NCBI RefSeq assembly: GCF_003024925.1
Contig: NZ_PUED01000006.1
Span: 1 to 35,827 of the forward strand
Origin: Paramuribaculum intestinale
Lineage (GTDB): Bacteria; Bacteroidota; Bacteroidia; Bacteroidales; Muribaculaceae
Length of the DNA stretch: 35,827 nt
Direction: 5' to 3'
In this document: positions 1-8,200 of the stretch, piece by piece
How positions within the stretch are numbered: the first letter of the stretch is position 1
Layout of the letters: every line of letters begins with the position of its first letter
The notes under the pieces: model-generated
Seen by the model: only the letters and a program-made list of their open reading frames with translations
The model's database searches: none
Told to the model about the DNA's origin: nothing
Made by a program: the position numbers and the translations under genes

Positions 1-150
1 GGGGTTGGGCGTGGGGGGTGGGGGGGGGGGGGGGGTGGGGGGGTGGGGGGGGGGGGGGTGGGTGTGGGGGGGTGTTTTGAAGGGGGCGGGGGCGAGCGGG
101 GTCGAGAGTGGGTCGCTCGTCGGCAGCATCAGGTGTGTATAAGAGAGAAG
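1..150. other. Sequencing artefact: poly-G run plus Nextera adapter remnant
   Basis: Bases 1-75 are almost pure G with scattered T, as produced by dark cycles in two-colour Illumina chemistry. Bases 117-127 read tcgtcggcagc and 134-146 read tgtgtataagaga. Together with the intervening bases they match the Nextera Read 1 adapter and transposon mosaic end with a few mismatches. The ComEC reading frame on the minus strand is good up to base 151 and then runs into this adapter. This stretch should be trimmed and not annotated as biology. Confidence 0.93.
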
Positions 151-1554
151 CCATGGACTGAAATAAAGGCCGTCCAAAGTTGCTCCGGGCAGGTTGTTGC
201 ATAGGTTGGCGATGCCGGTTACGCATTGAGCCAGCCGGTCGACGACGCTGTTGAGCATCACCGGATCTCCTCCGCAAGCCTCGATGGTTATGGCGGTTGC
301 TCCGCCCGATATCAGGAGCGGCAGCAGCGGAGCCACAGCCACGTTGGCCGGAAGAAAATAGATCGGAAAGGTGTGGAAATAATATGCCGATATTGCCCCT
401 GTGGCAAGCATGGCGGAGAGTGATACGGATACGATCCCTGCCAGACGGTGGGCTATGCGTCGGCGTGGTGCGGTCGGATTCAGCAGTCGGGCGAACAGTA
501 ATATCCCGGCCACTGCGGCAAAGGAGAGCTGGAAACTGATTGTGAATAATGCCGTGGGATCGAAGGCCATGATAAGCATGGCGGCCAGACAAAGGGCGTT
601 GGCCGGACTGTGGCGTCGCTGAAGCATTGAGGCCATAAGCAGCACCGAAGCCATCACTGTCGCTCTTGTGACCGATGCCGACAGGCCTGTGACGGCGGCG
701 TATGACCAAAGCAGGATGATGGCTGATGCTGAGGCAGCGCTGCGCATCCGGCAGAGGCGCAGTGGATACAGGGCTATCATCAGCAGCGAAGCGATGATCC
801 CGACGTGAAGTCCGCTGAGCGCAAGTACGTGAGCCATGCCCGCGCCCGAAAAACTCTTTCGTGTCGACTGGTTCATATCCGAGGTGTCGCCGGTGATCAG
901 TATGTTGACCAGCCGCTTGGTGTCTCCCTTCATTCCGCTCCGGTAAATGATGCCGGTTATGGACATGCGCAGTTTTATCAGCCGCATCATGATGCGTGGC
1001 GACGGCTCTGCGCTGATTATGTTTTCTGGCTTGACAAAAGCCTTTCCGGCTATGCCGCTGCGCTTCATCCGTTGCTGTTCGCTCGTTTCCTCCGGGAAAT
1101 ACGTCCGTGTTTCCGGACGCTCTATGGCTGTTGTCGCGACTATGCGGTCGCCCGGCTCTGTGTAGGGTTCTGTCGACGGAATGTACAGATATATGTCGGC
1201 TGGATTTGTCGGACGGTAGCTGCCCTTCTCGTCGGCATATCTCACAGGGCTGACTTTCAGCCGTCGGGTGGCATCTCCGTCCTTCACCTCTTTGATGTCG
1301 GCTTCGAGCATGATGGGTCGGTTGAAGGGGAGTGCCTCCTCATCAGGTGCGCCGACGCCGAAAGCCAGCGCTCCGGCAGCTGCGGCACAGGTGGTGATGG
1401 CTGTGAGGTTATGTTTCAGTGCTGCAAAGATGATCGCCGCCGCGAGAGCTGCCAGTCCTATGAGGGCAGCGTCGGTGAGGGCCGACAAAATGATTCCTGC
1501 AGCCATGGCTGTGGCCGCAGGAATCAATGGCATCATGGAGAGAGGAGCACGCAT
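151..1554 (-). CDS. comEC: ComEC/Rec2 family DNA uptake channel, C-terminus missing
   Basis: The minus-strand frame is open for 468 codons from the ATG at 1552-1554 to the artefact boundary at 151, so it has no stop in the window. The N-terminus has closely spaced hydrophobic segments, followed by a soluble region matching the ComEC N-terminal domain. Around residues 235-255 lies the hallmark of the Competence domain, GMAHVLALSGLHVGII. Several more membrane segments follow. The C-terminal metallo-beta-lactamase-like domain seen in many family members would lie beyond the cut. ComEC carries single-stranded DNA across the inner membrane during transformation. An in-frame TGA eight codons upstream of the ATG fixes the start. 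The gene starts 34 bases after the YeiH-family gene and is probably co-transcribed with it and aroE. Whether the cell is naturally competent cannot be judged from this. Confidence 0.9.
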
Positions 1555-1588
1555 CTGGTCGGTTGTGGCGCTGAGCGCTCATTTTCGG

Positions 1589-2626
1589 TTATAGCCAGAG
1601 CGGAGCGAGGTATCTCGACAGGAGATAGCCGCCGCCGAGCAGCCACAGATAAAGCCAGAAAGCAAGGATGAACGGCTTGGCGCCGGCTTTCTTAAATTTG
1701 TCGATACTGGTTTCGGCGCCTAAGGCGGTCATGGCCATGGTCAGCAGGAAGGTGTCGAAGTAATTGATCGCGTCTACTACCGGCATTGGAAGCAGGTCGA
1801 ATGAGTTGAAACCGATCACGGCAAGAAATCCTACGGCAAACCAGGGTATGGCCACCTTGCCTTTCGTGGAGCCGTCATGCTGGGCCGAACGGGCGGCGCG
1901 TCGTGCCACCCACCAGCCGAGGATGAGCAACACAGGCACCAGCAGCATCACGCGGATCATCTTCACGATGATGGCTACATTGGCCACATCGGCTCCCATG
2001 GCGTTGCCGGCTCCTACGGCGTGAGCCACTTCGTGGAGGGTGGCGCCGGCATAGATGCCTACCTCCTGAGGAGTCATCTCAAGGATGCCGGCGCGGTAGG
2101 CTATGGGATAAAGAAACATCGACAGTGTGCCGAATATCACTACTGTGGCCACGGCCACAGCCGTCTTGTAAGGCTTGGTCTGGATGGTCGACTCGGCTCC
2201 GAGCACGGCTGCCGCACCGCAGATGCCGCTGCCTATGGAGGTGAGAAGAGCTATGTCGCGGTCCATCTTCATCATTTTGCCTATGAGTATGCCACCGAGT
2301 ATGGTAGTGGCCACGACTATGGCGTCGACGATGATTCCGGCCGCGCCTACATTGAGTATGTCCTGAAAAGTAAGCCGGAAGCCGTAGAGTATGATACCCA
2401 CGCGCAATATCCGTTTAGAGCAGAATTGTATGCCGGGAACCCACGTTTCCGGTAGGTTGTTGCGCAGTGAATTGGCATAGAGCATACCGAGAACGATACC
2501 TATGATCATCGGGCTCAAAGATAGTTCGCGCACCACTTGCGCACTGCCTATATAGAAGGCGGCGCATGAGAAGAGGGCTATGAGCAGTACACCGTGGAGC
2601 ATGCTGCTGCGTTTTTCTGTCAACAT
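1589..2626 (-). CDS. YeiH/UPF0324 family membrane protein, putative sulfate exporter type
   Basis: The protein of about 345 residues is almost entirely hydrophobic, with roughly ten predicted membrane segments. It matches the YeiH/UPF0324 family (Cons_hypoth698), for example in GAGNAMGADVANVAIIVKM and the N-terminal SPMIIGIVLGMLYANSLRN. Family members are often named putative sulfate exporters, but substrates are poorly established, so the function is open. The frame extends upstream to 2701, inside aroE. I chose the ATG at 2626 because the extra 25 residues are polar and not family-like, and membrane segment 1 begins soon after MLTEKRSSMLHG. The gene lies 53 bases downstream of aroE and 34 bases upstream of comEC, all on the same strand. 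Confidence 0.85.
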   Translation of the reverse strand: MLTEKRSSMLHGVLLIALFSCAAFYIGSAQVVRELSLSPMIIGIVLGMLYANSLRNNLPETWVPGIQFCSKRILRVGIILYGFRLTFQDILNVGAAGIIVDAIVVATTILGGILIGKMMKMDRDIALLTSIGSGICGAAAVLGAESTIQTKPYKTAVAVATVVIFGTLSMFLYPIAYRAGILEMTPQEVGIYAGATLHEVAHAVGAGNAMGADVANVAIIVKMIRVMLLVPVLLILGWWVARRAARSAQHDGSTKGKVAIPWFAVGFLAVIGFNSFDLLPMPVVDAINYFDTFLLTMAMTALGAETSIDKFKKAGAKPFILAFWLYLWLLGGGYLLSRYLAPLWL

Positions 2627-2679
2627 GATTTTGAAATAGGTTTGGTTATGTGTTCGTTGCTTATTGTGTGTGTTGTCTT

Positions 2680-3435
2680 TTATGAGTGCCAGATGTTCCA
2701 TGCGGCAAACGCCTGAAGTAACAACATTTCCAACCCGTTTTTTGTTTCAGCTCCATGCTCCTGCGACCGCTTCATGAACAGTGTGACGTCAGGGTTGTAG
2801 AGAAGGTCATAGCAAAGGTGTTCCCTTGTCAGTTCTTCGTAAGGAATATCAGGGCATTCGTCTACATGCGGATACATGCCGAGCGGGGTGGTGTTGACTA
2901 TTATTTTGTGTTTTGCCATGACCTCGGGTGTCAGTTCGCCATAGGTCAGCGTGTTGTCACGTTTGGTGCGCGACACCCATGTCACCTCGACTCCCAGATT
3001 CTTCAGTCCGCAGCCTACGGCCTTTGCCGCGCCACCGGTGCCGAGCACTAATGCATTCTTGCGAGCCGGGTTGAGAAGGGGGGCTATCGAATCGGAAAAA
3101 CCGATGATGTCGCTGTTGTAGCCCTTGAGCTTCAGATTCTTGCCTGAACCGATGAATTTGATGACGTTGACCGCTCCGATCACTTTCGCATCATGATCCA
3201 TCTCGTCCATGTAGGCTATCACCTGCTCCTTGTAAGGAATTGTGACATTGAGTCCCGCCAGATTGGGATACTGGGCTATGATCTCCATGAGGCGTCCTAT
3301 GTCATCGATCTCGAAATTGACATATCGGGCCGGGATTTTTTCCGCCTCGAATTTGTGGTTGAAATAGTTCTGTGAGAAAGAGTGTCCGAGCGGATACCCT
3401 ATGAGGCCGTAGAGCCGTTCAGGTGTTTTTGCCAT
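2680..3435 (-). CDS. aroE: Shikimate dehydrogenase
   Basis: This 251-residue protein reduces 3-dehydroshikimate to shikimate with NADPH in the pathway to chorismate and aromatic amino acids. Substrate-binding serines sit in the N-terminal GYPLGHSFSQ. The catalytic lysine is K69 in NVTIPYKE and its partner aspartate is D109 in GYNSD. The NADP-binding Rossmann fold shows the loop LVLGTGGAAKAVG near residues 130-140, followed by NTTPLGMYP. The length is slightly below the 270-residue norm, with no missing core motif. It is the first gene of the probable aroE-yeiH-comEC operon. A -7 promoter element lies about 145 bases upstream. Confidence 0.95.
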   Translation of the reverse strand: MAKTPERLYGLIGYPLGHSFSQNYFNHKFEAEKIPARYVNFEIDDIGRLMEIIAQYPNLAGLNVTIPYKEQVIAYMDEMDHDAKVIGAVNVIKFIGSGKNLKLKGYNSDIIGFSDSIAPLLNPARKNALVLGTGGAAKAVGCGLKNLGVEVTWVSRTKRDNTLTYGELTPEVMAKHKIIVNTTPLGMYPHVDECPDIPYEELTREHLCYDLLYNPDVTLFMKRSQEHGAETKNGLEMLLLQAFAAWNIWHS

Positions 3436-3579
3436 GCGAATTAAATCGGTTGCTTGTTATTATTACTACAGGAGTTTCGATGAAACACATGTAAGAATAT
3501 GCACTGTCGCTTGGTCGTTGGGCGGTGTCAAATAGCGTCTACTGGCAGAGCCTCGGCCATTCTCGATTGATATCTTCTG

Positions 3580-3587
3580 CAAATATA
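3580..3587 (-). promoter_or_regulatory. Putative promoter -7 element for aroE
   Basis: On the minus strand these bases read TATATTTG, an exact fit to the Bacteroidota -7 consensus TAnnTTTG. No good -33 TTTG is seen at the usual distance. It would give aroE a leader of about 140 bases, in which I see no recognisable riboswitch. Confidence 0.45.
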
Positions 3588-3630
3588 CGAATTGAAGTTC
3601 ATATATTCATCGTTTTTGCATGACAATGAG

Positions 3631-4245
3631 TCATTCTCTCTGTGCTTTTGTCTTTTTTTTGCGGATCGGTACGCCTGTTTCCTTATTTTTAGATAATTCC
3701 TTCATGCTGATCACCACTGGCATTCCGAGCCATCCGCGGGCCACAGTCACTTCACGCTTCGCTCCGATGCGGGTACGGTTGTACTCTTCCAGACTTAGAT
3801 GTTGCTCGGTCTTGCGTCCGTCGGGCAGCGTCACTACAGCTCCGTAAGTGTAGTAATGGCCGTCGGGCACGTATCTGTTACGGCCCACACGCCGGGTGCG
3901 GTTGTGGCGGTGACGAGTACGTTCGGTCACTGCGCCTATTAACGTTTCGGATTTCTCCTCGGTTGCCCCAAGACGGTTGATGCCCAGTATCGCGAGATAA
4001 CCTACGCCGCCAGCTACGAATACATGCATCAGACCCCGCAATGTCTTCTGTGTGATGGAGCGCTTCACTCCATTCTTGGCGCGAAGAGTCATAGGCAGGG
4101 AAGTCAGCGCAAGAATCGCGGCAGCGGTCAGAGATATCCAGCGTGACGACAGGGTCTGCGACGCCAGAGCTATTCCGGCGCCCCAGCTCGTTATACCGAC
4201 TATGATCAAGAGCACAAGCAGAATATAGGGCATTTTTCCTTTCAT
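3631..4245 (-). CDS. Hypothetical membrane protein with C-terminal soluble domain
   Basis: I do not recognise a named family. The 204-residue protein has three probable membrane helices (residues about 6-29, 36-53 and 70-90). These are followed by a soluble, basic region with YYTYGAVVTLPDGRKTEQH, and a Lys/Arg-rich tail (KNKETGVPIRKKKTKAQRE). The helices followed by a small beta-rich region recall DUF3592-like membrane proteins, but this is only a resemblance. The start at 4245 is used because the first membrane helix begins within six residues. The gene stands alone, divergent from tRNA-Pro, with its own -7 element (TAATTTTG) at 4272-4279. Confidence 0.7.
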   Translation of the reverse strand: MKGKMPYILLVLLIIVGITSWGAGIALASQTLSSRWISLTAAAILALTSLPMTLRAKNGVKRSITQKTLRGLMHVFVAGGVGYLAILGINRLGATEEKSETLIGAVTERTRHRHNRTRRVGRNRYVPDGHYYTYGAVVTLPDGRKTEQHLSLEEYNRTRIGAKREVTVARGWLGMPVVISMKELSKNKETGVPIRKKKTKAQRE

Positions 4246-4271
4246 TGCGAAGAAATATTTATTTACGAAGG

Positions 4272-4299
4272 CAAAATTACGAAAAAATGATTAACTTTG
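4272..4299. promoter_or_regulatory. Back-to-back -7 elements: membrane protein gene (-) and tRNA-Pro (+)
   Basis: Two TAnnTTTG elements point away from each other. On the minus strand TAATTTTG (4272-4279) faces the gene starting at 4245. On the plus strand TAACTTTG (4292-4299) lies 41 bases before tRNA-Pro. Neither has a clear -33 TTTG at 19-21 bases. Confidence 0.55.
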
Positions 4300-4340
4300 C
4301 AGCGTCTATTTGTCGCGTCGCTTATAGCGGCATGTTCAGG

Positions 4341-4415
4341 CGGGGTGTAGCGCAGTCCGGTTAGCGCACCTGGTTTGGGACCAGGGGGTCGAAGGTTCGA
4401 ATCCTTTCACCCCGA
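4341..4415 (+). tRNA. tRNA-Pro (anticodon TGG)
   Basis: A full cloverleaf can be folded. The acceptor stem is CGGGGTG (4341-4347) with CACCCCG (4408-4414), all seven pairs perfect. The D arm has GCGC on both sides. The anticodon stem is CCTGG/CCAGG with loop TTTGGGA, giving anticodon TGG for proline. The T arm contains the TTCGAAT loop. The discriminator base is A4415. CCA is not encoded and must be added after transcription. Confidence 0.97.
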
Positions 4416-4428
4416 CAATGAAGTAAAA

Positions 4429-4469
4429 GCCTTGAAAATCAGACGCAATCTGGATTTCAAGGCTTTTTT
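4429..4469 (+). terminator. Rho-independent terminator after tRNA-Pro
   Basis: The arms gccttgaaa (4429-4437) and tttcaaggc (4455-4463) pair perfectly. An inner stem (cag/ctg) closes the loop, and six T follow (4464-4469). It begins 13 bases after the tRNA. Confidence 0.92.
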
Positions 4470-4510
4470 GCGTTTATACGTAAGTTTTAGGCATTATTTC
4501 GGTGTGTTTT

Positions 4511-4570
4511 TTGGGGTCAGCGGATTTTTTTTGGGTCGTTTTGGGTCATTTTGGGTAACTTTGGAGCAAG
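4511..4570 (+). repeat. 10-base phased TTGGGTC repeat containing a possible orphan promoter
   Basis: Units of ten bases start at 4531, 4541, 4551 and 4561 (ttgggtcgtt, ttgggtcatt, ttgggtaact, ttggagcaag). A further related unit sits at 4511. The last two units together form TAACTTTG (4556-4563), an exact -7 consensus on the plus strand, with TTTG at 4530-4533 and a rather long 22-base spacer. The surrounding 4470-4858 holds no convincing gene. It does contain a small perfect palindrome, ATTGTTTAACAAT (4623-4635). Any transcript from this promoter would run towards the 3' end of the convergent PCMD gene. Confidence 0.4.
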
Positions 4571-4858
4571 TTGTTTCACTTATGTTTCAACAGCCGAAAC
4601 GATATGGAATAATATAGACAACATTGTTTAACAATAGTATGAGTAATTTAACAATTATGTTCACCCACTGATGAGCTAAATCTTCGTATCCTTTGTTTTC
4701 GCTGAATAGTTACTCACCCACAAGCTATTTGTCAATGTGTCTCGCAAGAATGCGTTGACCCTGCGAATAACCTATAGTGGCTTTGGGTTTGAAATGTTTC
4801 ATGGTGTATGGTATTATGATTGCAGTTGTTGTGTGTTGCCGGATCTGGAACGGTGCGG

Positions 4859-5827
4859 TCAGAAAGCGAAGCCTACATTGTCCACGTAGAGCGTCAGTCC
4901 TTCAGTGCCTACGTATGGCTCGCCGTTGCCGGCCGAAAACATCACGATGATATGGGTCGGAGTCGCATCTGCTGAATCCCACCCATCCTCCTGTATCCTG
5001 ACGAGTTTCCCTTTCGAATTGTGGGCATAGTAGGAGTTGTCGCCGTTGCGCAGAGGTAGCCATGACAGCGAATGATTCTTTGACACATCGCCATATACAA
5101 GCGGCACGCGGTGTCCCGATTGCCATGCCGTGCCGCGTTTGAATTTCTCTCCGCCGGTAGCTATCCGCTTTGCATGTAGGCCTCCTTGAGCGTCCTCCCA
5201 GCGGCGCTGAAGCATCACGAACACCACAGCCTCATCGCGTCCGGGCAACACTTTCTTGCCGCCGAAGCCGGTCGATTTCACCCGGGTGTCGGTCTGCGGC
5301 ATGTCTACCGAATAGTCCATCACCAGAGCTTTCGGCCGCTTGGTGTAGGGTATGCCCATCTCCATCTTGGCGTAGGGATTGCTCGTGCTTGTGATCGGCT
5401 CTATCATCTCTCCGAGAAACATCGATCCGGCCACCATCACATCCATGTTTATCAGCCCGAGCACTTTGACGCGTTCCATCTGTGTGCACAGTTTCGCACA
5501 TCGGTTGCTGGCCGTGCGGTTGGCCGGATACACGGCGTTGGAGCCTTTGGTCACACCCGATACTTTGGCGTAAACATTGCTTGTGGCCCACGGAGAGCCG
5601 CCGAGATTGCGGTATGCGGCATTGTCGCTCCCCGATATGTTCCTCTCAGGACCTACTTCGTAGAGCACCTTTTCGTGGCCGCCTATCACCACCGATTCGC
5701 GAAGAGTGCGGCGTACCCAGTGCTCGAAGTCACCGTAAGGTATCGGTTCGGTCGTTTTGGTCTGGGCAGCCGATATCATGGCCGACATTATTAATGCCGC
5801 GAGGCTTGCTGTGCGTGTTATGTTCAT
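4859..5827 (-). CDS. Secreted PCMD-domain protein (putative carbohydrate metabolism domain)
   Basis: The 322-residue protein starts with a signal peptide ending around AMISAAQ (residues 1-22). The rest resembles the PCMD family common in Bacteroidota: an N-terminal FEHWVRR region, a central beta-rich part, and the characteristic end GLTLYVDNVGFAF, where a strand with a YVDN motif closes the fold. PCMD domains are thought to bind or act on carbohydrates at the cell surface, but no catalytic activity is established. No lipobox cysteine is visible, so it may be periplasmic or exported. It lies 90 bases downstream of the DUF3943 gene on the same strand but has its own -7 element at 5847-5854. Alternatively it is a general surface adhesin-like protein. 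Confidence 0.72.
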   Translation of the reverse strand: MNITRTASLAALIMSAMISAAQTKTTEPIPYGDFEHWVRRTLRESVVIGGHEKVLYEVGPERNISGSDNAAYRNLGGSPWATSNVYAKVSGVTKGSNAVYPANRTASNRCAKLCTQMERVKVLGLINMDVMVAGSMFLGEMIEPITSTSNPYAKMEMGIPYTKRPKALVMDYSVDMPQTDTRVKSTGFGGKKVLPGRDEAVVFVMLQRRWEDAQGGLHAKRIATGGEKFKRGTAWQSGHRVPLVYGDVSKNHSLSWLPLRNGDNSYYAHNSKGKLVRIQEDGWDSADATPTHIIVMFSAGNGEPYVGTEGLTLYVDNVGFAF

Positions 5828-5846
5828 ATCTTTTTTATGGAATGTG

Positions 5847-5854
5847 CAAAGTTA
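5847..5854 (-). promoter_or_regulatory. -7 element for the PCMD gene
   Basis: The minus strand reads TAACTTTG, an exact Bacteroidota -7 box, 19 bases upstream of the start codon. No good -33 element is visible. Confidence 0.55.
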
Positions 5855-5917
5855 ATGCATTTTTTGAAGTATATGCTGTGACGTTTGTCAGTGATGTTTG
5901 TCAAAAAGTGGTATTTG

Positions 5918-6853
5918 TCAGAAAGAATATGTGAGTGTCAGTCCGTAGCGCATTCCTGTGCGCGAAGTCGGATTGAATACGAATCCTCCCGATGCGCTCG
6001 CCATGCTCCGGGGCGCGCCGTCGAAGCGTCGGATGGCTCTGTGCTGGTCGCCCCTGAAATAGCCCAGGACTTCGTTGACCGGATCGCAAAAAAAGGCCGC
6101 CACATAGCCCAGGGCGCGCGAACCGAAGATGCGGTAGCCGTTGGACATTATATGGCGTTTGGCATGATAGAAAGCCTCGCCCATGATTGAGCCTACCACC
6201 GATGTCACTACAATATCCTGAGCCGACGGAATTTCGTTGAAGGCTTCAAATCCGTATTCCCAGAAGAATGTAGAGATGCAGAAGCAATACACAAACGAAC
6301 CCCAGTAGTTGAACCCGCAGCTCCGTGCGCTCATGTAGTATGCCGCTCCGGCATAGGGGTGGAGCACAAAGTTGAAGATGAATTTGTCACCGTCCCATAC
6401 CGGACCCTCTTTGACGTGGCGAAGCCAGCGTTTGAACAACGGGGTCTTGCCGTTTTCATGACTGTTCCATGCTGTCGATTCCTGAGGAAGCAGTTCCAGG
6501 ATGCCGAGCGCGGTCAGACCGCCACCCATCAGGACTGCCGTATTGGCCCACAGGCGGTTCCAGTCGCGCATGGATCGGGTGGGGGAGTACGGATAGTCAT
6601 ACAGACTCGGTTTCTTCGACCAGCACCCTTCTGTGGCGGCACTGGTCGCTTCGGTGGTGTCGTCGGCTCCGGCATCGTCGTTTGTGATTGATGCCCGATG
6701 AAGAACGAGTGTCTGTGGCACCTTCGGAGCCTGCGGCAATGAAATGCTTGGAGTCGGTATTGATATTTCTGTCAATGTCGGCAGCGAGACGGCGCCGGCC
6801 GCCAGGTATACTGCGGAGATCATTACCGTTAATATGACCGTAATTCTTCTCAT
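5918..6853 (-). CDS. DUF3943 domain protein
   Basis: The 311-residue protein has an N-terminal signal or anchor segment (residues 1-22) and then a low-complexity Pro/Thr/Ser region to about residue 80. The DUF3943 domain (about 95-270) is recognised by FNFVLHPYAGAAYYMSARS and by FFWEYGFEAFNEIPSAQD. It holds several hydrophobic stretches and conserved His, Tyr, Arg and Glu residues. The C-terminus (GLTLTYSF) ends in an aromatic residue after alternating polar/apolar residues, compatible with a final beta strand. The function of DUF3943 is unknown. The gene is divergent from the Omp85-like gene across a 183-base spacer, in which I found no exact -7 element for this direction. Confidence 0.78.
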   Translation of the reverse strand: MRRITVILTVMISAVYLAAGAVSLPTLTEISIPTPSISLPQAPKVPQTLVLHRASITNDDAGADDTTEATSAATEGCWSKKPSLYDYPYSPTRSMRDWNRLWANTAVLMGGGLTALGILELLPQESTAWNSHENGKTPLFKRWLRHVKEGPVWDGDKFIFNFVLHPYAGAAYYMSARSCGFNYWGSFVYCFCISTFFWEYGFEAFNEIPSAQDIVVTSVVGSIMGEAFYHAKRHIMSNGYRIFGSRALGYVAAFFCDPVNEVLGYFRGDQHRAIRRFDGAPRSMASASGGFVFNPTSRTGMRYGLTLTYSF

Positions 6854-6988
6854 TGATTAAAATAGTCGATACGTTGATAGTATGCTTATTTCTTAAACGC
6901 TGGCGCGACGCTACAGTTCTGTCGTGGTAACTTTTTATGGCGGTTGCGGACAACAATCTGACCCTATCGGAAAAAGATTGACAGGCGT

Positions 6989-7023
6989 TTTGCTCACTGA
7001 TCGGAGCATTTTCAGTAATTTTG
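6989..7023 (+). promoter_or_regulatory. Promoter of the Omp85-like gene
   Basis: TTTG at 6989-6992 and TAATTTTG at 7016-7023 fit the Bacteroidota promoter pattern, though the spacer of 23 is slightly long. The ATG at 7037 follows the -7 box by only 13 bases, so the leader would be very short. Confidence 0.5.
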
Positions 7024-7036
7024 CTGCCGTAAATCA

Positions 7037-8200
7037 ATGACTGATCAGTTTCAAAAAATACTTCTGGCGGTGACGATGCTCATCATTCCGTTTGCCGGTA
7101 GAGCGTCCGACCATGGTGATCCGCTTCAGGCCGATACTGTGCCCCAACGTAAGAATATCATCGACCGCCTGCTCGATTATTTTGCCGAATCCAATAAACC
7201 CGACTATAGCAAAGGCCTTGATGTCAGTTTTATCGGAGGACCTCACTATGCGTCGGATACCAAGCTCGGCATAGGTCTTGTGGCCGCCGGCAATTATCTA
7301 GCTGACAGGTCCGACACATCGGCCATACCCTCCAACGTTTCGCTGTACTCGGATATTTCCACTGCCGGATTCGCTCTGCTCGGACTGCGTGGCACGCATA
7401 TATTCCCATCCGACCGACGGCGTATTGACTACAATATATTCTTCTATTCTTTCCCGACCGAATTCTGGGGACTCGATTTCGGAAGTCAGCGCAATGATGA
7501 TGGCAAGTCGTCATATCGTCTGTTGTCCTACAGGGCCTCTGCCACGTTTATGTGGCGTCTTGGCGACAATTTGTTCGCAGGGCCGGCGCTTGAGTTTCAT
7601 CACTATGATGCCCGCAAGGCACAGCGTCCGGAGCTGTGGCTGGGTCAGGATATGGTCACCAACACTGTAGGCGCCGGTTTCAGATTGCAGTACGATTCGC
7701 GCGACTCACACACCGGGCCGGCTACAGGTTGGCTTTTCGTGCTTGACCAGAAGTTTTGCCCGCGTTTCCTGAGCAATAGTTATGCGTTTAGCTTCACGGC
7801 ATTGCGGCTTGCCCGTTACACTCCTCTCTGGCGTGGTGGGGTGCTTGCTGCTCAGGTGGCCGGACGCTTCGCTTATGGCAATGTCTGCTGGAGCATGATG
7901 TCCAATCTCGACGAAGGGGGCGGTATGCGTAGCTATTACGAGGGTCGCTATCGCGACAAATGCGCTCTCAATGTGGTGGCAGAGTTGCGTCAGCATGTGT
8001 GGCGTCGTAGTGGTGTGACGTTCTGGGCCGGCGCCGGAGTCGTAACCCCGGCCGTCGAAAGTGTGAGATGGAGTCGTGTGTTGCCCTGCGTCGGACTTGG
8101 ATATAGGTGGGAGTTCAAAAAGCGTTGCAATGTGCGACTCGATTATGGTATAGGCCGCGGGTCATCATCTTTTTCGTTTAATATCAATGAAGCATTCTGA
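7037..8200 (+). CDS. BamA/TamA (Omp85) family outer membrane beta-barrel protein
   Basis: The 387-residue protein has a signal peptide (MTDQFQKILLAV to about residue 24). The rest is a beta barrel: alternating apolar/polar strands joined by turns, ending in phenylalanine at F387, as expected for BAM-inserted proteins. The region DEGGGMRSYYEGRYRDKC (about residues 294-311) corresponds to the conserved Omp85 loop motif that lies near GGxxxxRGY and GRYRD. LQYDSRDSHTGPATGW matches the first half of the surface-antigen domain. No POTRA domains are present, so it is a barrel-only member, too short to be BamA itself. It is probably a dedicated lipid or protein export factor. It overlaps the phosphoethanolamine transferase gene by 14 bases, implying joint translation and perhaps a shared envelope role. 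Confidence 0.83.
   Translation: MTDQFQKILLAVTMLIIPFAGRASDHGDPLQADTVPQRKNIIDRLLDYFAESNKPDYSKGLDVSFIGGPHYASDTKLGIGLVAAGNYLADRSDTSAIPSNVSLYSDISTAGFALLGLRGTHIFPSDRRRIDYNIFFYSFPTEFWGLDFGSQRNDDGKSSYRLLSYRASATFMWRLGDNLFAGPALEFHHYDARKAQRPELWLGQDMVTNTVGAGFRLQYDSRDSHTGPATGWLFVLDQKFCPRFLSNSYAFSFTALRLARYTPLWRGGVLAAQVAGRFAYGNVCWSMMSNLDEGGGMRSYYEGRYRDKCALNVVAELRQHVWRRSGVTFWAGAGVVTPAVESVRWSRVLPCVGLGYRWEFKKRCNVRLDYGIGRGSSSFSFNINEAF

Noticed and set aside
805-1671. Long plus-strand open frame (288 codons) and overlapping frames up to base 1600
   Set aside because: They lie opposite the clearly recognisable ComEC frame, are rich in Arg/Cys/His of no family, and have no promoter or start signal.
2627-2701. N-terminal extension of the YeiH-family protein to 2701
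   Set aside because: The extra 25 residues are polar and overlap aroE; the ATG at 2626 gives a normal family N-terminus.
3436-3630. Possible riboswitch in the long aroE leader
   Set aside because: I could not find a recognisable aptamer core or a terminator-like switch in this stretch.
4375-4617. 80-codon plus-strand frame starting in tRNA-Pro
   Set aside because: It begins inside the tRNA, crosses the terminator, and its apparent repeats come from the 10-base DNA repeat.
4341-4858. tRNA-Pro as an integration site for a mobile island
   Set aside because: No repeat of the tRNA 3' end, integrase or recombination gene is seen downstream; the genes beyond look like ordinary chromosomal genes.
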